64,000 nucleotides of DNA from Nocardia cyriacigeorgica. Lineage in GTDB: Bacteria; Actinomycetota; Actinomycetes; Mycobacteriales; Mycobacteriaceae. The DNA is taken from the NCBI RefSeq assembly GCF_010868145.1, contig NZ_JAAGUY010000003.1:124001-188000 (forward strand). The letters run 5' to 3'. The translations under genes were made by a program, and so were the position numbers. Positions 44,830-52,888 of this stretch are shown piece by piece; positions within the stretch are counted from its first letter, which is position 1; each line of letters opens with the position of its first letter. The notes beneath the pieces are model-generated. The model ran no database searches and was not told the origin of the DNA. It worked only from the letters and a program-made list of their open reading frames with translations.

Positions 44830-46302
44830 ATGCTCACCGAGAACAGAACCGACCAGGCGCAACGATCCGCCATAGCCTCCGTGCCGACCGGCCTGTTCAT
44901 CGGTGGACGATGGCGCGATACCGCCGCGGCACTGGCCGTCACGAACCCCGCCACCGATGAGGTCCTGTGCACGGTCGCCGACGCTGCACCTGCCGACGGT
45001 CTCGATGCGCTGTCCGCCGCCGCGGCCGCCCAGCCCGACTGGGCACGCACGCCGGCCCGCGAACGCGCCGAACTGCTCATGCGCGCCCACCGCGCCCTGC
45101 TCGACGACACCGAGCGCCTCGCCCTCGTCATGACCTTGGAGATGGGCAAACCTCTGGCCGAAGCGCGCGGCGAGATCGCTTATGCCGCAGAGTTCTTCCG
45201 CTGGTTTGCCGAAGAAGCCGTCCGGATCGAGGGCGGCTACCGGCAGGCGCCTCGCGGTGGTTCCCGGTTCCTGGTCACCCGACAGCCGGTCGGCCCAAGT
45301 CTGCTCATCACGCCGTGGAATTTCCCGATGGCCATGGGGACCCGCAAGATCGGCCCCGCGCTGGCCGCCGGCTGCACCTGCGTGATCAAACCGGCCGCGC
45401 AGACGCCGCTGTCGACACTGGCCCTCGCTGAGATCCTGCGCCGGGCGGGGCTGCCCGACGGCGTGGTCAACGTCGTCACGACCTCCGATCCCGGCGGGGT
45501 GATGGAGCCGATGATTCGTGACAGCCGCTCGCGGAAACTGTCGTTCACCGGGTCGACGGCCGTCGGCAAGAAGCTGCTGGAACAGTGCGCGCACACCGTC
45601 ATGCGCACCTCCATGGAGCTCGGCGGCAATGCCGCGTTCCTGGTGTTCGACGATGCCGACCTCGACGCGGCGGTCGAGGGCGCGATGGCCGCGAAGATGC
45701 GCAATATCGGCCAGGCCTGTACGGCCGCGAATCGGTTTCTGGTGCACCGCGATATCGCCACCGCGTTCGCCGACCGGCTGGCCGCGCGCATGGCGGCGCT
45801 GCCGATGGGCCCCGGCACCGAGCCCGGCGTTGTGGTCGGCCCGCTGGTCGACGCCGCCGCGGTGGCGAAAGTGCAGACACTGGTGGCCGATGCCGTCACG
45901 CGCGGCGCCACCGTCCACACCGGCGGTGTGCCGATCGAAGGGCCCGGCAACTTCTACCCGGCGACCGTCCTGACCGGCGTCAGCGACGACGCCCTTCTGA
46001 CCCGCACCGAAATCTTCGGCCCGGTCGCGGCGATCTCCACCTTCGACACCGAAGACGAAGCTCTGGCCCGCGCGAACGACACACCGTACGGACTGGTCGG
46101 CTACGTGTTCACCGAGAACCTGCGGCGCGGTCTGCGAGTGTGCGAGGCGCTGGAGACCGGTATGGTCGGGCTCAATCGTGGGGTGGTGTCGGATCCGGCG
46201 GCTCCGTTCGGCGGCGTCAAGGAATCCGGTCTCGGCCGCGAGGGCGGTACCTGCGGCATCGACGAATTCCTGGAAACCAAATACATCGGAGTCGACCTGT
46301 GA
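44830..46302 (+). CDS. NAD(P)-dependent aldehyde dehydrogenase, succinate-semialdehyde type
   Basis: 490 residues from ATG 44830; GCGAGGGAG stands ahead of it. A longer frame starts at 44740 but would run through the operator region. Catalytic residues: Asn in TPWNFPMAMG at about 164, Glu in ELGGNAAF at about 263, and Cys in QACTAANRF at about 297. LEMGKPLAEARGEIAYAAEF is typical of GabD-like enzymes. The expected reaction is oxidation of a semialdehyde to a dicarboxylic acid. Its stop overlaps the GTG of the next gene. Confidence 0.88.
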   Translation: MLTENRTDQAQRSAIASVPTGLFIGGRWRDTAAALAVTNPATDEVLCTVADAAPADGLDALSAAAAAQPDWARTPARERAELLMRAHRALLDDTERLALVMTLEMGKPLAEARGEIAYAAEFFRWFAEEAVRIEGGYRQAPRGGSRFLVTRQPVGPSLLITPWNFPMAMGTRKIGPALAAGCTCVIKPAAQTPLSTLALAEILRRAGLPDGVVNVVTTSDPGGVMEPMIRDSRSRKLSFTGSTAVGKKLLEQCAHTVMRTSMELGGNAAFLVFDDADLDAAVEGAMAAKMRNIGQACTAANRFLVHRDIATAFADRLAARMAALPMGPGTEPGVVVGPLVDAAAVAKVQTLVADAVTRGATVHTGGVPIEGPGNFYPATVLTGVSDDALLTRTEIFGPVAAISTFDTEDEALARANDTPYGLVGYVFTENLRRGLRVCEALETGMVGLNRGVVSDPAAPFGGVKESGLGREGGTCGIDEFLETKYIGVDL

Positions 46303-47372
46303 CCCACCGGATCGCGACCATCCCCGGCGACGGCATCGGCGTCGACGTCACAGCCGAAGCGGTCAAGGTGGTTGATGCCGTCCTGCCCGGCGTCACCTGG
46401 ACCGAATTCGACTGGTCCTGTGAGCAGTACCTGCGCACCGGCGCGATGATGCCCGCCGACGGTGTCGAACAGCTGGCGGGCTTCGACGCGATCCTGCTCG
46501 GCGCCGTGGGCTTTCCTGGTGTGCCCGACCATATTTCGTTGTGGGGGCTGCTGATTCCGCTGCGCCGCGCATTCGGTCAGTACGTCAACCTGCGACCGGT
46601 GCGGCTGCTACCCGGCACCACCTCGGCTTTGCGTGACCGCACCGCCGCCGATCTGGACCTGCTCATCGTCCGGGAGAACTCCGAAGGTGAGTACTCCGAG
46701 ATCGGTGGCATGCACAATCCTGGTCGTCCCGGTGAATTCGTGCTCCAGGAATCGGTATTCACCCGAGTCGGCTGCGAACGCATCATCCGCTACGCCTTCG
46801 ACCGGGCCCGTGAACGGCGCGGGCAGCTGTGCTCGGCGACCAAATCCAATGGGCTCATCCATTCGATGCCGTACTGGGACAGCATCGTCGAACAGGTCGC
46901 CGCGGACTACCCGGAGGTGGCGCTGCGGCCTATGCACGTCGATGCCCTCGCGGCGGAGATCGTGTTGCATCCGGACCGGCTCGACGTCATCGTCGGGTCG
47001 AACCTGTTCGGCGACATCCTGTCCGACCTGGCGGCTGCGGTCACCGGCGGTCTGGGGCTTGCGCCCTCGGGCAATATCAATCCCGACCGCACGGCGCCCT
47101 CGATGTTCGAAGCCGTCCACGGCAGCGCGCCCGATATCGCCGGGCAGGGCATCGCCAACCCGGTCGCGCAGATCCTGGCCGCGGCGATGATGCTCGAACA
47201 ATTGGGGGAGCGGTCGGCGGCCGCGGCGGTGGATGCCGCGGTGTGCGAGGTGCTCGGCGCCGGCGCGGTGCTGACGCCCGATCTCGGCGGCACCTCGACG
47301 ACGGCCGAACTCGGCTCGGCCATCGCGGCCGAAGCGGCTGTGGCGATACCGGGCAGCGGGCGCGATCTGTAG
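46299..47372 (+). CDS. Isopropylmalate/tartrate-type beta-decarboxylating dehydrogenase
   Basis: 357 residues from GTG 46299, overlapping the aldehyde dehydrogenase stop (GTGA). RIATIPGDGIGVDVTAEAVK at the N-terminus, IVRENSEGEYSEIGG at about 125, and the metal/substrate motif SNLFGDILSDLAAAVTGGLG at about 229-248, then FEAVHGSAPDIAGQGIANP. It belongs to the isocitrate/isopropylmalate family; the context and the REN-EGEYS motif favour the tartrate/D-malate dehydrogenase branch over LeuB. Reaction: oxidation and often decarboxylation of a 2-hydroxy dicarboxylic acid with NAD. Confidence 0.85.
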   Translation: MTHRIATIPGDGIGVDVTAEAVKVVDAVLPGVTWTEFDWSCEQYLRTGAMMPADGVEQLAGFDAILLGAVGFPGVPDHISLWGLLIPLRRAFGQYVNLRPVRLLPGTTSALRDRTAADLDLLIVRENSEGEYSEIGGMHNPGRPGEFVLQESVFTRVGCERIIRYAFDRARERRGQLCSATKSNGLIHSMPYWDSIVEQVAADYPEVALRPMHVDALAAEIVLHPDRLDVIVGSNLFGDILSDLAAAVTGGLGLAPSGNINPDRTAPSMFEAVHGSAPDIAGQGIANPVAQILAAAMMLEQLGERSAAAAVDAAVCEVLGAGAVLTPDLGGTSTTAELGSAIAAEAAVAIPGSGRDL

Positions 47373-47389
47373 GCCAGCGGTGAGAGCGG

Positions 47390-47434
47390 CGCCGAGTTCG
47401 GGCCGGCACGGGAGTGGCGGGCCCGAACACGGCG
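47390..47434. terminator. Bidirectional hairpin terminator
   Basis: CGCCG-A-GTTCGGGCC (47390-47404) pairs with GGCCCGAAC-A-CGGCG (47420-47434), 14 pairs with one A-A mismatch and a 15-base loop, between two convergent genes. Confidence 0.65.
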
Positions 47435-47451
47435 CTGACCCCATCCCGGAT

Positions 47452-48909
47452 TCAGCTCCGTGTGAGATGGCCCGCCAGCGCGGCAGCTTCGGCGGCCAAG
47501 CCCGGCGGATTGGTCGCGATGAACATCGACTCGGCGGCAAGGTTGCCGAGCACCGACCAGACCGGGCTCGGCCGCCCGGCCACCACAAGCGCGCCCGTGC
47601 GGTAGTCGGTTCGGAGCCCGCCGTCCGCGCCGAGCTCGGCGGCGCCGTCGGCGAGTAGCCCGCCGACGAGAGATTCGGCGTCCTGCGCTGTTGTGCCCGC
47701 AGACGGATTGACCGCATTGAATACATGCTCTGCGGCCCATTCTTCGCTGTCGTGCACCGTGAACCCGCCGCCAGACCTGGCCGCCACCTTGGTGACACCG
47801 GAACGCAGCCTGACCTGGCCGGAATCCAGCAGCCGTAGCAAGATTCGCGCATTCAACGGGACCATCGGCGAGCTGAGGCCCGCGATGGTCCGGAAGTACG
47901 TGGTACGCAACATCGTCCGGTCGGCGTCGGCGAGCCGTGGCCAGGCGATCGGGCCGACGGTGCGGATCGCCATGACCAGCAACCGCCGCCCCAGATGCGG
48001 CGAATCGATCTGCGCCACTTGCCGGCGCAGCCGCACGAGTGGATCCTCGCGCCCGGCATCGAGCAACTCCGCGGCGAACGAGTCGAAATCCTGGCCGAGA
48101 TCGGCCAGCTCGGCACGCATGAGCGCCACCAAGCGGTCGAAGGTGAGCGTGTCGTCGAGCAGATCCAGCACCCGCGCCGGGGTGAGGTGAGCCGGAGTCA
48201 AGGGCACCGGCCGCTGCTGCACGTCGGGTAACGCTCCACTCCGTGAGACCAGGCTGATCGGACCGGTGTGGCCGCGTGCGGCCAAGGTGACGGCGATGTC
48301 GACCGCGGTGAGTCCGCTACCGAGCACGGCGATATGGGAGTCGGTGGGAATGTCGGCCAGGGTCGCGGTCAATGGGTACGGCTCACCGACATAACCGGGA
48401 ATGCCGGTCAATCCATAGTGATCACGTGGTCGTCCGCTGCCAACGCACAGCACCGCCTTGTCCACGGGATGCAGGCTCCCGCTCGCGGTCCGCAGGACGG
48501 TCCCGTCCTCCCCGGTAGATGCGCTGACGTGGTCGTTCACAATGCTGACCCGGACCCCGCGGGAGCGCAGCCGGGCGAGTGCGGCGGTCGCGGTCTGCTC
48601 GAGGTAGTCGCCGTACACTCCGCGCGGAACCAGCGTGACGCCGAGCCCGTCATCGAGGAACTTCGTATCGTCGCCGTGGCGCTCCCGCAGCCAGTGTTCG
48701 TAGTGTGTGCGATCGCCTGCCCGCACCGACATGATGGCGGGCGGAGCGTTGACGCGCACGGACGCCGCGTCCGGCTGATAGGCACGCCCGCGCCAGACCG
48801 CGGACGAGCCGTCGAAGACGGTGACGCTGTCCGGCGGCGTCTCCGTCGAGGCGAGCGCGTCGATCAGACCGACCGCCGCGGCTCCTGCGCCGATGATGCC
48901 GAGATGCAT
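47452..48909 (-). CDS. FAD/NAD(P)-binding protein
   Basis: 485 residues from ATG 48909 (GGAGGAG upstream). N-terminal FAD-binding LGIIGAGAAAVGLIDALAST at about 3-22; a second dinucleotide site IAVLGSGLTAVDIAVTLAAR lies near 200. The RAYQPDAASVRVNAPPAIMS segment is typical of the PF13454-like FAD_NAD-binding family (HcpB/YdhS type). The partner and substrate are unknown. It is divergent from the GAF-LuxR regulator with an inverted repeat between, so the two probably form a regulated pair. Confidence 0.75.
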   Translation of the reverse strand: MHLGIIGAGAAAVGLIDALASTETPPDSVTVFDGSSAVWRGRAYQPDAASVRVNAPPAIMSVRAGDRTHYEHWLRERHGDDTKFLDDGLGVTLVPRGVYGDYLEQTATAALARLRSRGVRVSIVNDHVSASTGEDGTVLRTASGSLHPVDKAVLCVGSGRPRDHYGLTGIPGYVGEPYPLTATLADIPTDSHIAVLGSGLTAVDIAVTLAARGHTGPISLVSRSGALPDVQQRPVPLTPAHLTPARVLDLLDDTLTFDRLVALMRAELADLGQDFDSFAAELLDAGREDPLVRLRRQVAQIDSPHLGRRLLVMAIRTVGPIAWPRLADADRTMLRTTYFRTIAGLSSPMVPLNARILLRLLDSGQVRLRSGVTKVAARSGGGFTVHDSEEWAAEHVFNAVNPSAGTTAQDAESLVGGLLADGAAELGADGGLRTDYRTGALVVAGRPSPVWSVLGNLAAESMFIATNPPGLAAEAAALAGHLTRS

Positions 48910-48961
48910 GGGTTTCTCCTCCGTGTGGCGAACACGATCAGCGTCACCGGAGCCTGGCCCC

Positions 48962-48993
48962 GGCGATATCCCGCGTTTGCGGGGAATGTCGCC
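48962..48993. promoter_or_regulatory. Nested inverted repeat in a divergent promoter region
   Basis: GGCGA (48962-48966) / TCGCC (48989-48993) enclose CCCGC (48970-48974) / GCGGG (48979-48983) with a GTTT centre. The position between the FAD protein and its divergent LuxR-type regulator suggests an operator. Confidence 0.4.
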
Positions 48994-49061
48994 GAGACCC
49001 GATGGCGTTCCCCCCATATGTGGGATGGCGGGTGCACGGACCGGGCGACAGGATGGAGCCC

Positions 49062-50180
49062 ATGACCGCCCCCACCCGGCACATGGCCGACGCGTTGCGC
49101 GCAGGCATCGAGAATGCCGCGGACGCGCACGACCTGTTCGCGGTCACCTCACAACGGCTGCGACGGCTCATCCCGTTCGACGCCGCGGTCTGGGTGGCCA
49201 CCGATCCGGTGAACGGGCTGACCACCGCGCCCGTCCGGGTGGAGAATCTGCACGAGGGCGGCTGCGGAATCTATTGGGAATCAGAGATATTCGCCGAACA
49301 CGTGAACCTGTTCCGTGATCTCGCCCTCGCCCCGGTGCCAGTGGCGGGCCTGCGCGCGACGACAGGGGACCGGCCCACACTCAGCCCGCTGTACCGCAAC
49401 TTCATGCGCCCACGCGGCTTCATCGACGAACTACGTGCGGTGCTGCGCGTCGACGGCCAGTCATGGGGTCAGCTGAGCCTGTTCAGGGAGCGTGGACGTG
49501 CGCCATTCGACGGCGGCGACCTCGCGCTCGTGCATTCGTTGTCCACGCCGATGGCGCGCCGGCTGCGCGCCTGCGCCCAACCGGCCGGGCTACCAACGAC
49601 CGACCTGGCCGATTCGCCGGGACTGCTGGTCTTCGGCGCCGACGGCGGCCTGCTCTCGATCAACGAGCAGGCGCGGGACCTGCTGGCCGAGATGCCTCCC
49701 GGCCCGATCACGTCGACGCCGTCAGGTATCGACCTACCGCTGCCGGTGTGGATTCTCAGTACGTCGGCTCGTGCGCGGCTCACCGGTGACAGCACCAAGA
49801 TCCGGGTCCGCGCCCGGACCGGGCGGTGGCTGGTCTGTCACGCATCGTGCCTTCGTGACGTCGACGGACGCAGCAGCACCACCGCGCTCGTGCTCGCACC
49901 GGCCGCGCCTTCGGAGGTCGCCTCCCTCGTCGCGGCCGCCTACGAATTGACCGCCCGCGAACTCGAAGTCACCGAACTCGTCACCCGCGGATTGTCGACC
50001 ACCGATATCGCCGCCACGCTCTTCCTGTCCCCCCACACCGTCCGCGACCACGTCAAATCCATCTTCGACAAGACCGGCGTCACCAGCCGGGGGGAACTGG
50101 TCGCCAAACTCTTCACCGACCACTGCGAACCGCTGGTAGCCCTTGAGACCGTGCGGGTCCTCGACTTGGAGGCGAGCTGA
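49062..50180 (+). CDS. GAF-LuxR transcriptional regulator
   Basis: 372 residues from ATG 49062, with AGGATGGAG just upstream; ATG 49053 is also possible. The N-terminal half is a GAF-like sensor (LRRLIPFDAAVWVATDPVNG, then GQLSLFRERGRAPFDGGDLA). The C-terminal HTH is clear: YELTARELEVTELVTRGLST followed by TDIAATLFLSPHTVRDHVKS at about 310-348. No phospho-acceptor domain, so it is not a classic response regulator. Probably controls the divergent FAD protein. Confidence 0.85.
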   Translation: MTAPTRHMADALRAGIENAADAHDLFAVTSQRLRRLIPFDAAVWVATDPVNGLTTAPVRVENLHEGGCGIYWESEIFAEHVNLFRDLALAPVPVAGLRATTGDRPTLSPLYRNFMRPRGFIDELRAVLRVDGQSWGQLSLFRERGRAPFDGGDLALVHSLSTPMARRLRACAQPAGLPTTDLADSPGLLVFGADGGLLSINEQARDLLAEMPPGPITSTPSGIDLPLPVWILSTSARARLTGDSTKIRVRARTGRWLVCHASCLRDVDGRSSTTALVLAPAAPSEVASLVAAAYELTARELEVTELVTRGLSTTDIAATLFLSPHTVRDHVKSIFDKTGVTSRGELVAKLFTDHCEPLVALETVRVLDLEAS

Positions 50181-50210
50181 GCGCGGTGTGTGCCGCGGCC
50201 TGCGGGATGG

Positions 50211-50990
50211 TCAGAGTGCGGTCAGCCAGATCGCGTCGGCGGCCGGTGTCCCCAAGTCCACCGGCTGATCGTCGGCACCCACCCGGATGGCGATGGTGCC
50301 CGCGAAATCACGGCGCTCCACCACCGTGATCGGGGTGTCCAGCGAAATGCCCACCTCGTCGAAATACCGCAGCATGGCCGGATCGGAATCGGAGATCCGC
50401 GCGACCCGTCCCACCTCGCCGTCACCGAAGTCGCTGAGCTGACGGGCCGGGGGAGTGGGAACCGCGCCGTCGACCGACGGAATCGGATCACCGTGCGGAT
50501 CGCGGTCCGGATAGCCCAGTTTCGCGTCGATGCGCGCCATCAGCAGGTCCGAGACCGCGTGCTCGAGCACCTCGGCCTCGTCGTGCACCTCGTCCCAGCC
50601 GTACCCGAGCTCGTTCACCAGGAAGGTCTCGATCAACCGGTGGCGGCGCACCATCGCCACCGCGGCCAGCCTGCCATGCTCGGTGAGCGTGATCGCGCCG
50701 TAGCGGGCATGCTCGACCAGACCCTGATCGGCCAGTTTGCGCACCGCCTCGGACACCGTGGACGCCGACACCCCGATCCGCTCGGCGAGCAGTTTGGTCG
50801 ACACCTTCTCCTGCGACCACTCCTGTGCGGTCCAGATGACCTTCAAATAGTCCTGGGCGACCGACGACAGCACCGGTGCGATCGTGGTCGCATCCACGCC
50901 GCTCGCGTCGGGATTGCCGGTGACGGCGTCGGCCAGTTCCCGTCGGGTGGCGATATCTCGTTTACCGGGCACATCTCCGAGCTTAGGCAT
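50211..50990 (-). CDS. sirR: DtxR-family metal-dependent regulator (SirR/MntR type)
   Basis: 259 residues from ATG 50990; another ATG 18 bases earlier is possible. HTH and metal region: KLLAERIGVSASTVSEAVRK, TEHGRLAAVAMVRRHRLIET and DEVHDEAEVLEHAVSDLLMA carry the His/Glu ligands of the DtxR/MntR family. The C-terminal FeoA/SH3-like part holds YFDEVGISLDTPITVVERRD. It probably represses metal uptake genes under Mn or Fe sufficiency. A sirR gene also neighbours ribF in mycobacteria. Confidence 0.88.
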   Translation of the reverse strand: MPKLGDVPGKRDIATRRELADAVTGNPDASGVDATTIAPVLSSVAQDYLKVIWTAQEWSQEKVSTKLLAERIGVSASTVSEAVRKLADQGLVEHARYGAITLTEHGRLAAVAMVRRHRLIETFLVNELGYGWDEVHDEAEVLEHAVSDLLMARIDAKLGYPDRDPHGDPIPSVDGAVPTPPARQLSDFGDGEVGRVARISDSDPAMLRYFDEVGISLDTPITVVERRDFAGTIAIRVGADDQPVDLGTPAADAIWLTAL

Positions 50991-51112
50991 AGGAGCAGCG
51001 ATACACACATCACGCCATGCGGGGGAAACCCGCTATTCGCCGGGCCCTCACCGGGGCGACATCGAGCCGGTGCGATCAGCATGCCGGAATACTGTTCGAC
51101 ACCTGATTTGCG

Positions 51113-51118
51113 TAGGCT
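51113..51118 (+). promoter_or_regulatory. -10 box of ribF
   Basis: TAGGCT is seven bases before GTG 51126, with no ribosome site. This leaderless layout selects GTG 51126 among many in-frame starts. Confidence 0.45.
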
Positions 51119-51125
51119 GCGCACT

Positions 51126-52094
51126 GTGCAGAGATGGCGAAGTCTCGACGACGTCCCCGCGGACTGGGGCCGGTGCGTGCTCACGATCGGCGTGTTCGAC
51201 GGTGTCCACCGTGGGCACGCGCAGCTGATCAGTCGGGCCGTCAAGTCCGCTGCCGCACGCGGGGTTCCGGCGGTGCTGATGACCTTCGATCCGCATCCGA
51301 TGGAAGTGGTCCGTCCCGGCTCGCATCCCGCGCAGCTGACCACGTTGACCCGTCGCGCCGAACTCGCCGAGGAACTCGGCGTCGACGTCTTCTGCGTCAT
51401 GCCGTTCACCCACGAATTCATGAAGCTGCCCCCTGGCCGCTATGTGCACGACCTGCTGGTCGAGCGGCTGCACGTGGCCGAGGTCGTGGTCGGTGACAAC
51501 TTCACCTTCGGGAAGAAAGCCGCGGGCACCGTCGAGACCATGCGCGAACTCGGCCACCGTTTCGGGTTCGAGGTCGACGGGGTGACGCTGCTGGGTGAGC
51601 ATGCGGTCACCTTCTCCTCCACCTACATCCGTGCCTGTGTCGACGCAGGCGATATGGCCGCCGCCGCTGAAGCGCTCGGGCGCCCGCACCGGGTCGAGGG
51701 CGTCGTGGTGCACGGCGACGGCCGCGGCCGCGAGCTCGGATTCCCCACGGCCAATGTCGCGCCGCCCATGCACGCCGCCATCCCCGCCGACGGGGTATAC
51801 GCGGGTTGGTTCACCGTGCTCGGCCCCGGACCGACCATCGGCACCGTCACCCCCGGTGAACGCGCCATGGCCGCGATCTCGGTCGGCACCAACCCCACCT
51901 TCTCCGGACGCGCCCGCACCGTCGAGGCCTATGTGCTCGATGGTGAAGCCGACCTCTACGGCCAGCATGTGGCCGTCGACTTCGTCGAGCATCTGCGCGG
52001 TATGCAGAAGTTCGATTCGCTGGACGAGCTCATCGCGGCCATGGGCCGCGATGTCGCCGGGGCACGCAAGGTCCTCGGCGGCGCCGACGCCTGA
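51126..52094 (+). CDS. ribF: Bifunctional riboflavin kinase/FAD synthetase
   Basis: 322 residues from GTG 51126 (VQRWRSLDDVPADWGRCVLT). FAD synthetase N-terminal domain: IGVFDGVHRGHAQLI at about 24-38 with the nucleotidyltransferase HxGH-like motif, VLMTFDPHPMEVV, VGDNFTFGKKAAG. Riboflavin kinase C-terminal domain: GRGRELGFPTANVAPP at about 199-214 and AISVGTNPTFSG. It makes FMN and then FAD. A frame extending 900 bases upstream is antisense to sirR and is discarded. Confidence 0.95.
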   Translation: MQRWRSLDDVPADWGRCVLTIGVFDGVHRGHAQLISRAVKSAAARGVPAVLMTFDPHPMEVVRPGSHPAQLTTLTRRAELAEELGVDVFCVMPFTHEFMKLPPGRYVHDLLVERLHVAEVVVGDNFTFGKKAAGTVETMRELGHRFGFEVDGVTLLGEHAVTFSSTYIRACVDAGDMAAAAEALGRPHRVEGVVVHGDGRGRELGFPTANVAPPMHAAIPADGVYAGWFTVLGPGPTIGTVTPGERAMAAISVGTNPTFSGRARTVEAYVLDGEADLYGQHVAVDFVEHLRGMQKFDSLDELIAAMGRDVAGARKVLGGADA

Positions 52095-52144
52095 GCGCCT
52101 CAACCGCGCTGACCCCGCGATTCGGTCCGTCGCGCGCGGTCCGG

Positions 52145-52150
52145 TAGGGT
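52145..52150 (+). promoter_or_regulatory. Candidate rpsO promoter -10 box
   Basis: TAGGGT at 52145-52150 with TTCGGT 18 bases upstream (52121-52126). It would give a leader of about 85 bases before the rpsO ATG. Confidence 0.4.
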
Positions 52151-52241
52151 GGATCCTCGGGTTTGCTGCGGTCCGCGGTGGCATCCCAACCGGTTCGCCG
52201 GATCCTCGAGCGCGGAACTGAGAAACAGGAGTGGATGCCCC

Positions 52242-52511
52242 ATGGCGTTGACCACCGAGCAGAAGAAGGCGATTCTCGCCGATTACGGCCTGCACGAGAC
52301 CGACACCGGTTCGCCGGAGGCGCAGATCGCGCTGCTGTCCAAGCGCATCGCCGACATCACCGAGCACCTCAAGAAGCACAAGCACGACCACCACACCCGC
52401 CACGGTCTGATGGCGCTGATCGGTCGTCGCAAGCGTCTGTCGAAGTACCTTGCCGACAAGGACATCGCGCGCTACCGCACCTTGATCGAGCGTCTCGGTC
52501 TGCGTCGCTGA
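52242..52511 (+). CDS. rpsO: 30S ribosomal protein S15
   Basis: 89 residues from ATG 52242, with AGGAG ten bases upstream. The full S15 pattern is present: [40 protein letters not shown] and [14 protein letters not shown], ending RLGLRR. S15 binds the 16S rRNA central domain. As in most bacteria it precedes pnp, but here a strong terminator lies between them. Confidence 0.98.
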   Translation: MALTTEQKKAILADYGLHETDTGSPEAQIALLSKRIADITEHLKKHKHDHHTRHGLMALIGRRKRLSKYLADKDIARYRTLIERLGLRR

Positions 52512-52575
52512 TCTTCGCGTCCTCCGCCCTGCCACCGCGACGACACGCGGTTTCGGCAAGGCAGTAGACGACCCG

Positions 52576-52612
52576 GCCAACGGGGAGCTTACAATCTCCC
52601 CGTTGGCTTTTT
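52576..52612 (+). terminator. Intrinsic terminator after rpsO
   Basis: GCCAACGGGGAG (52576-52587) pairs perfectly with CTCCCCGTTGGC (52596-52607) over CTTACAAT, followed by five T residues (52608-52612). It is the only textbook Rho-independent terminator with a T-run in the window. Confidence 0.9.
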
Positions 52613-52888
52613 CGTGCCCGGGGGAGAAATCACCCCTGCACGACAACACAGCCGTATGCACCCGTCCCCGTGGCGTCGGTCTTCGGTAGTGGCCTTTCGG
52701 CCGGTGGTCAACCGCCGGAGGGCTTCGATCGATGACCGCCTCCGCGTCGCCGTATCCAAGGGGATACCGGCCGGGTGTGCGCGTCGCAGCCAGGAGGGCT
52801 GCCGCGTGCCCTGCCAGGTATGGCTGACATAGCCGGATCGCGCCGATGGGCGCCGGGTCCGGCGAGACGAGAGGTTGAGAGAAGAGAA
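52613..52888 (+). promoter_or_regulatory. Long upstream region of pnp
   Basis: 276 bases between the rpsO terminator and pnp. It must contain the pnp promoter, if the terminator is efficient, and an untranslated leader. The purine-rich GAGAGAAGAGAA before the ATG is the ribosome site. pnp leaders in other bacteria are the targets of autoregulation; I can see no definite hairpin here and no small gene. Confidence 0.4.
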
